From: Halobacillus aidingensis
GTDB lineage: Bacteria > Bacillota > Bacilli > Bacillales > Halobacillaceae
Reading direction: 5' to 3'
DNA length: 64,000 nucleotides
NCBI RefSeq assembly: GCF_900104185.1
Contig: NZ_FNIZ01000006.1
Span: forward strand, 69,112 to 133,111
The position numbers and the translations under genes are program-made. Position 1 is the first letter of the stretch. The number at the start of each line of letters is the position of its first letter. A model generated the notes under the pieces. That model ran no database searches. It saw nothing but the letters and a program-made list of their open reading frames with translations, and was not told the DNA's origin. Shown here piece after piece: positions 28,252 to 36,624 of the stretch.

Positions 28252-29268
28252 ATGACTGTCAGACATTATCAGCCTGGAGATGAAAATCAAATTCAGGAAC
28301 TTTTCAAGAAAACGTTTCGCCAAGATCGCTCCCTCCAGTCTTGGAGTTGGAAATTTATAGATAACCCAAAACAAACGGAGCCGTTTATTCTCTTGTACGA
28401 TGAAGGTGGCAAAATTCTCGGCCACATTAGTTTATGGATAACTGAAGCCTATATCGACGGAAAGAAATCAAAGATTGGGCTGCGAGCCGATACGATGGTG
28501 GATCCTGAAGCCAGAGGCAAAGGCATTTATAAGAAATTAAACGATTCGTTGCTCGTCGAAGCTGAACATGCGGGCATAGACTACCTCTATGGTTTCCCTG
28601 CCCCAAAAGCTAAAGAGTTGTTCCTGCGCTATACAGGAGCCCATCATATGACTGACATGCCTCGCTGGATGTTTATCCAGCAGCCTTTTTCGCTTTTATC
28701 AACAAAAGTAAGTCCTATAGGGATTTTTAAACCATTCGATAAGATCTATAAGAAATTCAGAGGACCTAAACGAATAGACAATGATTATACGTTCAAGAAA
28801 ATCAACAAGTGCGACCACTCCTTTGACCGCCTTGCCGATCAAGTAAGAGACCATTCACACGTTATGGTAGTAAGAGATTCCGCCTACTTGAATTGGAGAT
28901 ATCATGATCACCCGGAAAACACCTATGACATGTACGGTTTATATGAAGGCGAAGAGTTAAAAGGATATGTGGTAACGACAAAGGAAGAAGGGAAATTCAC
29001 AAACGGATTCATCGTGGATTGGCTTGCCCTTCATGATGATGTCTGGCCATTGCTTCTGCACCAGGCTTTTCTCAATCTTCACGATGCCGATATCATCCAG
29101 ACCTGGTGTTTAGAACACTCCCCACCGGTTAAGGCGCTGAAGAAACAAGGATTTGTCCATAAAGACAGTCCTATGCCCCTTGTTGGTAAAGAAATTTCAG
29201 CCCATACCGTCGGGTTGGAAAACCCAGAGAAGTGGTTTATTACACCTGGAGATGTAGACTCCTTTTAA
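28252..29268 (+). CDS. GNAT family N-acetyltransferase
   Basis: 338 aa from ATG 28252 (AAAGGAAAG upstream; the earlier TTG has no SD). N-terminal half is a GNAT fold: RHYQPGDENQIQELF, then ADTMVDPEARGKGIYKKL with the acetyl-CoA binding RGKGI, then YGFPAPKAKELFLR. The C-terminal half, with LNWRYHDHPENTY, fits the long GNAT subfamily found in polysaccharide clusters. Probably acetylates a sugar or amino-sugar intermediate of the wall polymer (inference from context). A TATAAT box lies at 28211, just before the gene. Confidence 0.8.
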   Translation: MTVRHYQPGDENQIQELFKKTFRQDRSLQSWSWKFIDNPKQTEPFILLYDEGGKILGHISLWITEAYIDGKKSKIGLRADTMVDPEARGKGIYKKLNDSLLVEAEHAGIDYLYGFPAPKAKELFLRYTGAHHMTDMPRWMFIQQPFSLLSTKVSPIGIFKPFDKIYKKFRGPKRIDNDYTFKKINKCDHSFDRLADQVRDHSHVMVVRDSAYLNWRYHDHPENTYDMYGLYEGEELKGYVVTTKEEGKFTNGFIVDWLALHDDVWPLLLHQAFLNLHDADIIQTWCLEHSPPVKALKKQGFVHKDSPMPLVGKEISAHTVGLENPEKWFITPGDVDSF

Positions 29269-29275
29269 ACGAACC

Positions 29276-29316
29276 TAAAAAAGTCTTGCTGACTTCTGTC
29301 AGCAAGACTTTTTTTA
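29276..29316. terminator. Bidirectional terminator between the GNAT gene and tagO
   Basis: AAAAAAGTCTTGCTGAC / GTCAGCAAGACTTTTTTT. Confidence 0.9.
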
Positions 29317-30396
29317 ATGGTCTTTCTCTTTCTTTTTTTCATTTTTCGTAAAGAGGTCAATGAGTGGGCGTTTCCCTCGATACACGACACCAGTCATTTC
29401 CGCAAATAAGTGCAGCAATAATAGCAAAACGAACGTGATGATCAAAGAGATCCCGAAAGACGTTAAGGAGAATAATAGAGCTAAAAACCCGAATAATGCA
29501 CTGAAGGCATAAATGATAAGCACAGTGGCTCGATGACTAAAGCCCGCAGCTAAAATTTGATAGTGGATGTGTTTATTATCCGGCATCATGATTTTCTGTT
29601 TGTTGATAAGCCTTCTTAATATGGAAAAGAGTGTATCAAATACCGGAATGGCCAGAACGATAATCGGAATCACAAAGCTGAACAGGGTCACGTTTTTAAA
29701 TAAGCCGACCATTGAAATGACAGCCATCGAATACCCTAAGAAAAGAGAGCCGGTATCCCCCATGTAAATGCGTGCTGGATAAAAGTTATGGAAAAGGAAG
29801 CCAATATTGCTTCCGATTAAGACAATACATAGGTAAACAATAGCCACTTGCGGTTCAATGGCCAGCGCCATAACAGCAATGCTGATTAAGGAAATGGTCG
29901 AAACACCAGCTGCAAGTCCATCAAGTCCATCAATTAAGTTAATGGCATTCGTAATTCCAATGATCCAAAAGAATGTGAATAGGATACTGAGGGGCTCATT
30001 TAATGTGACCATCCCAATAAAAGGGATGCTCAACACATCGATTTTCAACCCCGAGAAGATCAGAATAGCCGCAGCTAACACTTGTCCCCCAAGTTTCATG
30101 ATCGGGCGTATTTGAAAACGATCATCAAAAAGCCCTGTCAACACGATAATGATGGCTCCGATACAGATGGGAATGATGTAAGGCAGATCCGGACGTATAA
30201 AAAGAATCCCCGCTGCAGCCCCTCCAAATATGGCAAGTCCCCCCATCCGAGGAGTCACTTCTTTATGTATTTTCCGTAGTTCAGGATAGTCCATCATCTT
30301 CCATTTCACCGCTAACTTCATAACCGGGAAGACGAGCAGATAACTGACGGTCATGGAAAGTATAATCGCTATTGTCATTTCTACATATATGTTCAT
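29314..30396 (-). CDS. tagO: Undecaprenyl-phosphate GlcNAc-1-phosphate transferase TagO/WecA type
   Basis: 360 aa from ATG 30396 (GTGAGGA precedes it). About 11 transmembrane segments. Diagnostic cytosolic motifs: TPRMGGLAIF, GLFDDR, NAINLIDGLDGLAAG, YMGDTGSLFLGY, and the HIHYQILAAGFSHRATV block with the conserved His residues. It forms GlcNAc-PP-undecaprenol, the lipid anchor on which TagA-type enzymes act. It thus supplies the first step for the two tagA genes of the window. Single gene, convergent with the GNAT gene. Confidence 0.93.
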   Translation of the reverse strand: MNIYVEMTIAIILSMTVSYLLVFPVMKLAVKWKMMDYPELRKIHKEVTPRMGGLAIFGGAAAGILFIRPDLPYIIPICIGAIIIVLTGLFDDRFQIRPIMKLGGQVLAAAILIFSGLKIDVLSIPFIGMVTLNEPLSILFTFFWIIGITNAINLIDGLDGLAAGVSTISLISIAVMALAIEPQVAIVYLCIVLIGSNIGFLFHNFYPARIYMGDTGSLFLGYSMAVISMVGLFKNVTLFSFVIPIIVLAIPVFDTLFSILRRLINKQKIMMPDNKHIHYQILAAGFSHRATVLIIYAFSALFGFLALLFSLTSFGISLIITFVLLLLLHLFAEMTGVVYRGKRPLIDLFTKNEKKKEKDH

Positions 30397-30613
30397 AAAA
30401 ATCCTCACTTATTTTTAATATTTACGTGATTTTGGCGGTTACATTATATCATACGGATGCAACCATCATGTCGTTTATTGTAAAAAATTATCTAATTTCC
30501 AATTTCACAGGAGAATTTGAGCATGTACCTCTTCCTACTGTATGTTACAATATTCTTTGTGCAGAAATATTTGAAACATTATTTTCCATTATGGAAGGGA
30601 GAAAAAAGAACGT

Positions 30614-31297
30614 ATGAAGGTTCTTATCATTATACCAGCTTATAATGAAGAAGATTCGATTTATGATACCGTTCAAAGTGTAAAAGCATCGACGAACTAT
30701 GACTATATCGTTATTAATGACGGTTCAAAAGACCGCACCCCCTATATTCTCGAAGAAAATGGCATCCATCACCTGACCCTTCCTAATAACTTAGGAATTG
30801 GGGGAGCCATGCAAACCGGTTACAAGTATGCGTTAAGGAACGGTTATGATTACGCGATTCAACTGGATGCCGACGGTCAGCATAACCCTGTAGATTTGAG
30901 AAACTTGATAGATGAAATTGAAAATACAGGGTATGACATGATCATAGGTTCCCGATTTGTGGAGCGCAGTGGTTATAAAGGCAGCGTCACAAGAAGAATC
31001 GGAATCTATTACTTTTATGCCATGCTTAAACTACTTGCTAGAATCAGAATTACCGATCCGACCTCTGGTTATCGAGTAGCTAACCGAAGAGTCATTGCGG
31101 AATTTGCCAATCATTATCCTATTGATTATCCAGAAGTGGAAGTGTTGGTTCATTTGACGAAGAAGAATTTCAAAATCAAAGAAATTAAAGTTGAAATGAA
31201 CAACCGACAGGGAGGGCAATCTTCCATTACTCCCGTCAAGTCTATTTATTATATGACAAAAGTCACATACTTCTCTTTAATCAGGTCGATATTTTAA
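30614..31297 (+). CDS. Family 2 glycosyltransferase (dolichol-P-mannose synthase-like)
   Basis: 227 aa. N-terminal GT-A motifs: LIIIPAYNEEDSI, VINDGSKDRT, LPNNLGIGGAMQTGY, QLDADGQHNP, IIGSRF, DPTSGYRVANRRV. Lacks the two C-terminal transmembrane segments of GtrB-type enzymes. It likely transfers a hexose to undecaprenyl phosphate, giving the donor for the GT39 enzyme at the end of this four-gene operon. SD GGGAG is somewhat distant. First gene of the operon. Confidence 0.85.
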   Translation: MKVLIIIPAYNEEDSIYDTVQSVKASTNYDYIVINDGSKDRTPYILEENGIHHLTLPNNLGIGGAMQTGYKYALRNGYDYAIQLDADGQHNPVDLRNLIDEIENTGYDMIIGSRFVERSGYKGSVTRRIGIYYFYAMLKLLARIRITDPTSGYRVANRRVIAEFANHYPIDYPEVEVLVHLTKKNFKIKEIKVEMNNRQGGQSSITPVKSIYYMTKVTYFSLIRSIF

Positions 31298-31306
31298 GGA
31301 GGACAT

Positions 31307-31666
31307 ATGAGCATCGTACAAATCATCGTTATTGTCTCAGCTTTATTCTTTTTCGCACAAGTGATGTACTTCACTTCCAAAAATAAATTACAAGATCAAC
31401 AAGCGTTTATATGGTTGATGTTTGCAAGCATCGGTGTCTTACTGGCATTATTCTTGGATAAAATCAATCAGCTCGCTGGTTCCATCGGGATTGCTTATAT
31501 GCCATCCCTTATTTTCGTACTCGCGTTCTTAATCATCTTGAATCTATTAATCTTTCACACCATCAGTCTTACGAAACAACAAAACAAAGTTAAAAATTTA
31601 ACTCAGGAATTAGCTTATTTAAATAAAGAAATAAGAGAAATAAAGAAAAATCAACTCAAAGGATAG
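31307..31666 (+). CDS. DUF2304 small membrane protein
   Basis: 119 aa. Three hydrophobic segments (about 5-20, 35-52, 65-85) then a charged coiled-coil-like tail (KQQNKVKNLTQELAYLNKEIREIKK). DUF2304 genes repeatedly follow GT2 genes in polysaccharide clusters and probably help recruit the glycosyltransferase to the membrane; this is consistent with the missing membrane anchor of the GT2 here. SD AAGGAGG, 9 bp after the previous stop. Confidence 0.8.
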   Translation: MSIVQIIVIVSALFFFAQVMYFTSKNKLQDQQAFIWLMFASIGVLLALFLDKINQLAGSIGIAYMPSLIFVLAFLIILNLLIFHTISLTKQQNKVKNLTQELAYLNKEIREIKKNQLKG

Positions 31667-31675
31667 ATGTTTTAA

Positions 31676-32047
31676 ATGGGAATCGTGAACTTTGGTTTAA
31701 TCTTTTTGAACACCCTTGTATTAGTTTCCGGACAATTTTTATGGAAGTATGGCCTCATGCAGAAAGAAGTCAACTTTCAAAATATCAGTGAAATCATTTC
31801 ATTATTTTTATCACCTTTTATCATTGGAGGACTGACTCTATACGGATTTGCAACCGTCCTTTGGTTGTTTATCTTAACAAGAGTCCCACTCAGTGTAGCT
31901 TACCCTATTCAAAGCATCGCCTATATTCTTGCTGTATTTGGCGCTTATTTTATCTTTAATGAACCTCTTTCTACGACTAAAATCGCCGGTGTCCTATTAA
32001 TCATGATCGGGGTTTCACTGATCGGTTTCTCCAGTAACAGCATGTAA
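31676..32047 (+). CDS. EamA/SMR-like small membrane transporter (ArnE-like lipid-sugar flippase candidate)
   Basis: 123 aa with four transmembrane segments, half the size of a normal EamA permease, as in the SMR/ArnE/ArnF group. Motifs LVSGQFLWKYGL and RVPLSVAYPIQSIAYILAVFGAYFIFNEPLS. In a GT2-DUF2304-x-GT39 operon it is the natural candidate for flipping the undecaprenyl-phosphate-sugar. It would function as a dimer. SD AAAGGA; 9 bp after the previous stop. Confidence 0.78.
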   Translation: MGIVNFGLIFLNTLVLVSGQFLWKYGLMQKEVNFQNISEIISLFLSPFIIGGLTLYGFATVLWLFILTRVPLSVAYPIQSIAYILAVFGAYFIFNEPLSTTKIAGVLLIMIGVSLIGFSSNSM

Positions 32048-32060
32048 GGAGCACGACATA

Positions 32061-33323
32061 ATGATTTCTTTTTTTAAACGATATCAAAACCACTTCATCT
32101 GGGTAATTGTGGGACTAGCATTGGCCATACGGTTAACTGCTCTTTTCAATTATGGATTGTCTCTTTTTCTAAACAGTGACGATGCTGGATATATCTCTAG
32201 TGCTGTTACGTTTCTTGAAACGGGTATGCTTACCTATCATGACCCTACACATCCGACCGTCCACATCATGCCCGGCCAGACAGTCCTGTTAGCAGGCGTC
32301 TTCTTTTTTCTTGGCCATGGAGATGTAGGCATTTATGCAGCTAAAACCTTATTCATCCTATTAGGTACATTGAATGTGTATCTCGTTTATTGCCTTGGCA
32401 AGTACATAGCCAATATCAAGGTCGGGCTTATAGCCGCCTTTTTCTTAGCCATTTTTGTACCCCAAGTATTGACGGATAATTTATTGTTGACGGAAACACC
32501 ATTTATGACCTGCTTGCTTGGTCTCATCTATTTTTCCATTAAATTAGCCAATGAAAAGAAAATGTCTCAATTCTTTCTTGTTATGCTTTTTTACGTTAGT
32601 GCAATCATGTTTAAAGCTACGATCGCTTTATATCCATTTGTACTGCTCATCTATCTCATCACTAAAAAGTACCCATTCAAACTAGCGGTAAAACAAGCGC
32701 TGATCGCGATTGGTATTTTACTCATCACTCTCGGCCCATGGTGGGTCAGGAATTATATCCATTATGATGAGTTCATCCCACTCACAGGTGGTTCTGGGAA
32801 CCCTCTTCTTCTAGGAACCTATCAGGGACATGGATATAATATTGGCGAACCTTATGAAAAAGTCAAACAAGAGATTAAAGAGATGGACACTGAACATGCC
32901 TACGAAAGATTAAGTCTGCAAAAAGAAGCAGCCATAGAAAGAATTAAAACATGGTGGGAAGAGGACCCAAGGCTGTTTTTAAAGTCTTATATCGAATTTA
33001 AAACCATTCATCAATGGGAAACTCAATTTTACTGGATTGAAATTTTCAACATAAGCAAGGAACTGATCAATAAAATCCAAGTTTGGATCATGTACTTAGG
33101 ATTAGCTTCCTTAACGGTCTTTTTCATGCTGAGGGAAGGGAAAAGGGAATACATGTTTTTGCTATTGCTCATTCTCTACACGACAACCTTAAACAATATT
33201 TTCTTTTCCTATGACCGGTACAACCAACCTTTCATGTTCATAATATTCTTATTCATTGCAGGTTTTCTGACCACATCCATTCAATTGCTTAAGGAAAAAG
33301 CATTTCCCGTAAAGCCGCAATAA
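32061..33323 (+). CDS. GT39/ArnT-like membrane glycosyltransferase
   Basis: 420 aa, about 11 transmembrane segments. GT-C signature: acidic NSDDAGYISSA in the first extracellular loop, the PMT_2-type GLPPVYP-equivalent HIMPGQTVLLAGVFF, and LTETPFMTCLLGLIYF. Such enzymes take sugar from an undecaprenyl-phosphate donor and add it to glycans, teichoic acids or proteins outside the membrane. Last gene of the operon; likely decorates the wall polymer or an S-layer protein (inference). Confidence 0.85.
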   Translation: MISFFKRYQNHFIWVIVGLALAIRLTALFNYGLSLFLNSDDAGYISSAVTFLETGMLTYHDPTHPTVHIMPGQTVLLAGVFFFLGHGDVGIYAAKTLFILLGTLNVYLVYCLGKYIANIKVGLIAAFFLAIFVPQVLTDNLLLTETPFMTCLLGLIYFSIKLANEKKMSQFFLVMLFYVSAIMFKATIALYPFVLLIYLITKKYPFKLAVKQALIAIGILLITLGPWWVRNYIHYDEFIPLTGGSGNPLLLGTYQGHGYNIGEPYEKVKQEIKEMDTEHAYERLSLQKEAAIERIKTWWEEDPRLFLKSYIEFKTIHQWETQFYWIEIFNISKELINKIQVWIMYLGLASLTVFFMLREGKREYMFLLLLILYTTTLNNIFFSYDRYNQPFMFIIFLFIAGFLTTSIQLLKEKAFPVKPQ

Positions 33324-33357
33324 AAAAAGACGTCCACGAAGGGCGTCTTTTTTTTAT
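33322..33357. terminator. Terminator after the GT39 gene
   Basis: AAAGACGTCC / GGGCGTCTTT stem with T-run on the right and A-run on the left; can serve the converging small ORF too. Confidence 0.85.
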
Positions 33358-33464
33358 TCTTGAAGCTGCTCTATTAATTGATCAATAACTTCTCTAGACG
33401 ATAGCAATTCAGCATTTTCTGTTCTTTGAATAATGTTCTGTAACACTTCCTGTAAATTATCCAT
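33354..33464 (-). CDS. Small 36-aa protein, possibly Spo0E-like
   Basis: Short ORF with a convincing SD (AAGGTGG, 5 nt before ATG) ending inside the shared terminator. The peptide is DNLQEVLQNIIQRTENAE followed by LLSSREVIDQLIEQLQE. The second part vaguely matches the helix of Spo0E-type aspartyl-phosphate phosphatases (SQELDxLI), but the SQELD core is not intact. It lies at the edge of a group of Sin-type small regulators. Real gene likely; function uncertain. Confidence 0.5.
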   Translation of the reverse strand: MDNLQEVLQNIIQRTENAELLSSREVIDQLIEQLQE

Positions 33465-33802
33465 GCTACCCACCTTTTCTTTTCTCTTAATCTCTTATAT
33501 TTACTTAAACCTTCGTCTTTAAACGACTTTTTCTGACGGCTGTCTATGTATTTACGATATTAGACGACTCCATCTGTTAAAAGGTTTCAAAAATCTATTT
33601 ATTTCCTGGGAAATATGTCTAAATAACAAACGCTCATATAATAATAGCTTAATTTTTAGATAATTAAAAGCATTTTATTATTAATTTATGAAAATTCCAA
33701 CCTCCCGTGAATGAAACAATTAAAAAGCCTAGCCCAAAATAATCTGGTTGAACTAAGCTTCCATCATTCATAACATTTTACAGGAGACGTTCGACGCTCT
33801 AT
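33465..33802. other. AT-rich intergenic stretch
   Basis: About 335 bp upstream of the small ORF and downstream of the 187-aa gene. No ORF, repeat or clear terminator seen. Confidence 0.45.
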
Positions 33803-34366
33803 TTAAGAAACGGTAGCCCATGTTCTCCGGAGTGTCCTGAGCTTATAACTCCCTCCAACGTCAAACCTGTGCACATGTTTTTGGATGACCTCCAAGCCTT
33901 CTACATGGTAAGTGAAGAAGATGACCGCAGGGTGCATGAAGGAATCATAAAAGAAGATGGGATTGAAACTTCTGTTCACCTTTTTTAACTTCCACTTTCC
34001 TAGTAAATCCAATTGACGAACATAATCATCATCAATGATCGCCTGTGATATGACATCCGTTCTTTGATCACTATACTCTAACAGGTGATGGTAACAAATC
34101 GTTGCTTGTACATAAGATAAGGGAGACTCATCTCCTGCAATGCTTAACATAAATTCATTCTCAATGCCTCGTTCATGGTGATTCGCAAAAACATCATTGT
34201 TTGAACACAATAAAGACCATCCATGTTTCAGGTATAGTTGCGAATACTGATCGACCACACCATCTAAACGGATGCTTTCTTCCGTTTTTAGTGGGATGGG
34301 AGGAATGGGAAGATTAATCCTATTTTTAAAGGTGGCTTCACGCTTAAATATCGTTTTATTTTTCAC
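33803..34366 (-). CDS. Hypothetical protein, 187 aa
   Basis: GTG start with GGAGGAGGAG just upstream. No signal peptide or membrane segment. The sequence is rich in aromatic and His residues in its centre (ATICYHHLLEYSDQ, NPIFFYDSFMHPAVIFFTYHVEG). No motif recognised. It lies 35 nt downstream of the SinI-like ORF on the same strand, so it may belong to the sinR-sinI transcript and be its target. Confidence 0.65.
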   Translation of the reverse strand: MKNKTIFKREATFKNRINLPIPPIPLKTEESIRLDGVVDQYSQLYLKHGWSLLCSNNDVFANHHERGIENEFMLSIAGDESPLSYVQATICYHHLLEYSDQRTDVISQAIIDDDYVRQLDLLGKWKLKKVNRSFNPIFFYDSFMHPAVIFFTYHVEGLEVIQKHVHRFDVGGSYKLRTLRRTWATVS

Positions 34367-34401
34367 ACATGCTCCTCCTCCCGTACCTTTTTAAGAAGCT
34401 C

Positions 34402-34518
34402 TTAGTATTTTTTGTTTTGCAGAAAACCTTTGATGTCATTTATGGAGAGCCCCAGTTCTTTGGCTTCTTTAATTAGATCCAGCCACTCGTTATCTATTCG
34501 ATTTTCATCATTCCCCAA
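34402..34518 (-). CDS. SinI-like peptide (anti-repressor or detached SinR dimerisation domain)
   Basis: 38 aa from a TTG preceded by AAAGGAG (7 nt). Core DNEWLDLIKEAKELGLSIND then IKGFLQNKK is a clear SinI/SinR dimerisation helix pair. It is in the same frame as the upstream SinR-like HTH gene, separated by one TGA and 8 codons, so the two ORFs together look like a SinR with a nonsense codon between its domains. The SD-TTG pair would allow separate translation. SinI binds SinR-type repressors and blocks DNA binding. Confidence 0.7.
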   Translation of the reverse strand: MGNDENRIDNEWLDLIKEAKELGLSINDIKGFLQNKKY

Positions 34519-34542
34519 ACCTTTTCTCCTTTCATTCAAGCC

Positions 34543-34776
34543 TCATTTCACTTTCGTTTTGTCGTCTTCACCGTACTTATGTGTCAGTAATTCTTCTAAT
34601 GGAACATCTAGTGTCTTTGCTAGCTTTCCCATGATAATCAATGATGGATTTTTTTGTACGTCTCGCTCAATATTACTAATGTACGACTTAGAAACACCGG
34701 ACTTTTTCGCAAATTCGTTGACAGACAGCCCTTTTCCTACACGCAGCACACGGATTTTCTCCCCAATAGACATCAT
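34543..34776 (-). CDS. SinR-like XRE-family HTH regulator without C-terminal dimerisation domain
   Basis: 77 aa. HTH_3 fold: GEKIRVLRVGKGLSVNEFAKK then SGVSKSYISNIERDVQKNPS, closely resembling the SinR HTH (AKSYLSSIERNLQTNPS type), then LAKTLDVPLEELL. B. subtilis SinR is 111 aa; this one stops at TGA (34543-34545) before the dimerisation helices, which continue in the same frame as a separate ORF. SinR represses biofilm matrix genes in Bacillus; here neighbouring targets could include surface functions. SD AGGTGAGG about 8 nt before the ATG. Confidence 0.8.
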   Translation of the reverse strand: MMSIGEKIRVLRVGKGLSVNEFAKKSGVSKSYISNIERDVQKNPSLIIMGKLAKTLDVPLEELLTHKYGEDDKTKVK

Positions 34777-34951
34777 CCATGTTCCCTCACCTTCTTTGAA
34801 ATTGATCTTCCATTCTCGTGTTCTCTATAAAGAATATTATAATATTTCAGTTCTTAAAAAGAAACACTGGAATTTGTTTACTATCTACGTTTTATAAACA
34901 AAATACTACTGATATCATGGATATCCTCTATTTTCATTTCTTTTTTGAGAA

Positions 34952-34990
34952 CAAAAAAACAGCCAGGATAACTTTCCCTGGCTGTTTACC
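34952..34990 (-). terminator. Terminator of the AraC-type gene
   Basis: AAACAGCCAGG / CCTGGCTGTTT; leftward it continues into TTTTTTTG. Confidence 0.85.
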
Positions 34991-36172
34991 CCTTTTCCAT
35001 TTGATATTTTCGTCTGAACTCTTTGGGACCGATGCCCTCTATACTTTTAAAAACTCTCGTGAAGTAGCTTTGGCTGTTGTATCCGAGTAACGTACTAATA
35101 TCCATCAACGAGTGCTGGGTGATTAAGAGGAGCTCTTTCGCTTCCTTAATTCGCTGCTGGTTAATGAAATGAGTGATGGACACCCCTTTCTCTTTCGTAA
35201 ACACCCCTGACAAGTAGTTGGGATTTACTTTCAACGTTTCTGCGATGCTCTTCAGTGTGAGCTCCTTCGTCAAATTCTGAAAAATATATTTCTGGGCTCG
35301 TTCGACAAGTGGCGAATGGAAAGGCTGTTCATCTACCTTTTTAATCCGATCTAAAAATGATTGCAGAATGTTCAGTTCGAGAGATTTCAAGTCTTCCACC
35401 AAAGCCTTTGACTCTAAGAAATTGATATAGAAGTCACAAAGGGAAGTGATTTCATCCTGTTGGGATCCTTTTTCAATGCATATGTAACCTAACTCCGATA
35501 CAAGACGGATGATATGATTCTTCATCGTTCGCACGTCAGGGTTGATGAGAGCTTTTTCTCTGTGCGCCTGATACTCTTCCAAAGCTCGTGCATCCCCTTT
35601 TTTAAAGAGATCAATAAAATGTTGTTTCGATGCGATGATTTCAGGGTATGAGTGAAGCGACTGTGTAAAAGTTTGATATTGGCTGCGGATTTTTCTTCCT
35701 CTAGTGCATACCTTACTTTCTTTTCTTTTTTCGGAAATAGTTGGTTAAGCAACCGTTTAACCGACTGAATCTGAACTTGATTCAATATAGGAAGCTGTTG
35801 GTAATATTGAACGAACTGTTCTTCGTAAGTCGCATCAAGATCATTCATGACAAGACTCATCTTCACATGTTTTCTTGATACATCCTGTTGCAAAAATGGA
35901 CCTACACCTAACACATATTCTTTTCCTTCCATCTTTATAGGATATAAAAAAAGATGTTGGTCATAAGGGTCTGTAAACATCTGAATGGTGTATGGACGTT
36001 TTCTGCTCTCATTAATATAACTTCTATGTAAGTCTCTTAGCACGGACGGTGGTTTTTGAAAGCTGTCAGGAAAATGGTAGGACAATTTGTTACGGTCGTT
36101 AATTAACAAAACCGGGGTGTTTAGAGCGATGGAACAATCCTTTAATAAATTTATAATTTCATATTTCGTCAT
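34986..36172 (-). pseudogene. AraC-family transcription regulator, interrupted by a one-base frameshift
   Basis: Two overlapping reading frames make one protein of about 395 aa. The first (36172 down) is an N-terminal sensor part (TKYEIINLLKDCSIALNTPV ... GVGPFLQ). The second ends with two AraC HTH motifs (LTKELTLKSIAETLKVNPNY, TQHSLMDISTLLGYNSQS, YFTRVFKSIEGIGPKEFRRK). Adding one A to the A5 run at 35690-35694 (minus strand GAAAAATCC) joins YALEEEK to IRSQYQTFTQSLHSYPEII and restores a continuous protein. Either a true recent frameshift, a phase-variable homopolymer or a sequencing error. Family members bind DNA through the C-terminal 100 residues. Confidence 0.8.
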
Positions 36173-36217
36173 GATAGACCCCTCACTGCGTCATAATACT
36201 CATTACTTCTATCATGT

Positions 36218-36255
36218 CAAAAAAAGAACACCCTTTCAAGTAAAGGGTGTCAAAC
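36218..36255 (-). terminator. Terminator of the second sinI-like gene
   Basis: GACACCCTTT / AAAGGGTGTT hairpin; leftward followed by CTTTTTTTG. Confidence 0.8.
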
Positions 36256-36387
36256 CGTCTTCTTTTGTTTTTGATTCTTTTGTAAAAAGCGTTTAACCTC
36301 TTCCGTACTTAATCCCAGCGCTTTCGCTTCCTTTAAAAGTGTAACCCACTCGTCATCCAACTTACACTCTCTACGCATCGTCTCCAT
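36250..36387 (-). CDS. SinI-family anti-repressor peptide
   Basis: 45 aa from ATG 36387 with GGAGGTTG 8 nt upstream. Core DDEWVTLLKEAKALGLSTEE then VKRFLQKNQ matches the SinI domain (DEEWVELMVEAKEANISPEE type). Monocistronic with its own terminator. It probably dimerises with a SinR-like protein through this helix pair; the SinR-like gene 1.5 kb downstream lacks a fused dimerisation domain, so the partner may be elsewhere. Confidence 0.8.
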   Translation of the reverse strand: METMRRECKLDDEWVTLLKEAKALGLSTEEVKRFLQKNQKQKKTV

Positions 36388-36434
36388 CCGGACAACCTCC
36401 CCCTATACTGGTTAGATCTGATGAGGTGAGCTTC

Positions 36435-36518
36435 ATGAACGATCGTAATCTTTATTCACATGAGCTCCGTGCTCTCGCTAATCGTTTTATTAATTACTAT
36501 TATAATAGATGGGTATAG
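36435..36518 (+). CDS. Very small ORF, 27 aa, function unknown
   Basis: ATG with GAGGTGAG 5 nt upstream. The peptide has NLYSHELRALANRFINYYY. A faint similarity to the SQELDxLINxY helix of Spo0E-type phosphatases can be seen (SHELRALANRF), but the family is normally about 50 aa or longer. May be chance. Confidence 0.3.
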   Translation: MNDRNLYSHELRALANRFINYYYNRWV

Positions 36519-36624
36519 ATGGAAATTTAACATTATTCACTTTTTTATCACAAATTTCAGATAGTTTTCTGATTTTTCTATAAATTTATTGTAGTATTAT
36601 GTAGAATAGAGTTTCTGTAAAAAT

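Noticed and set aside
34412-34897. 161-codon plus-strand ORF
   Set aside because: Antisense to the SinI/SinR-like genes, which have SDs and recognisable domains.
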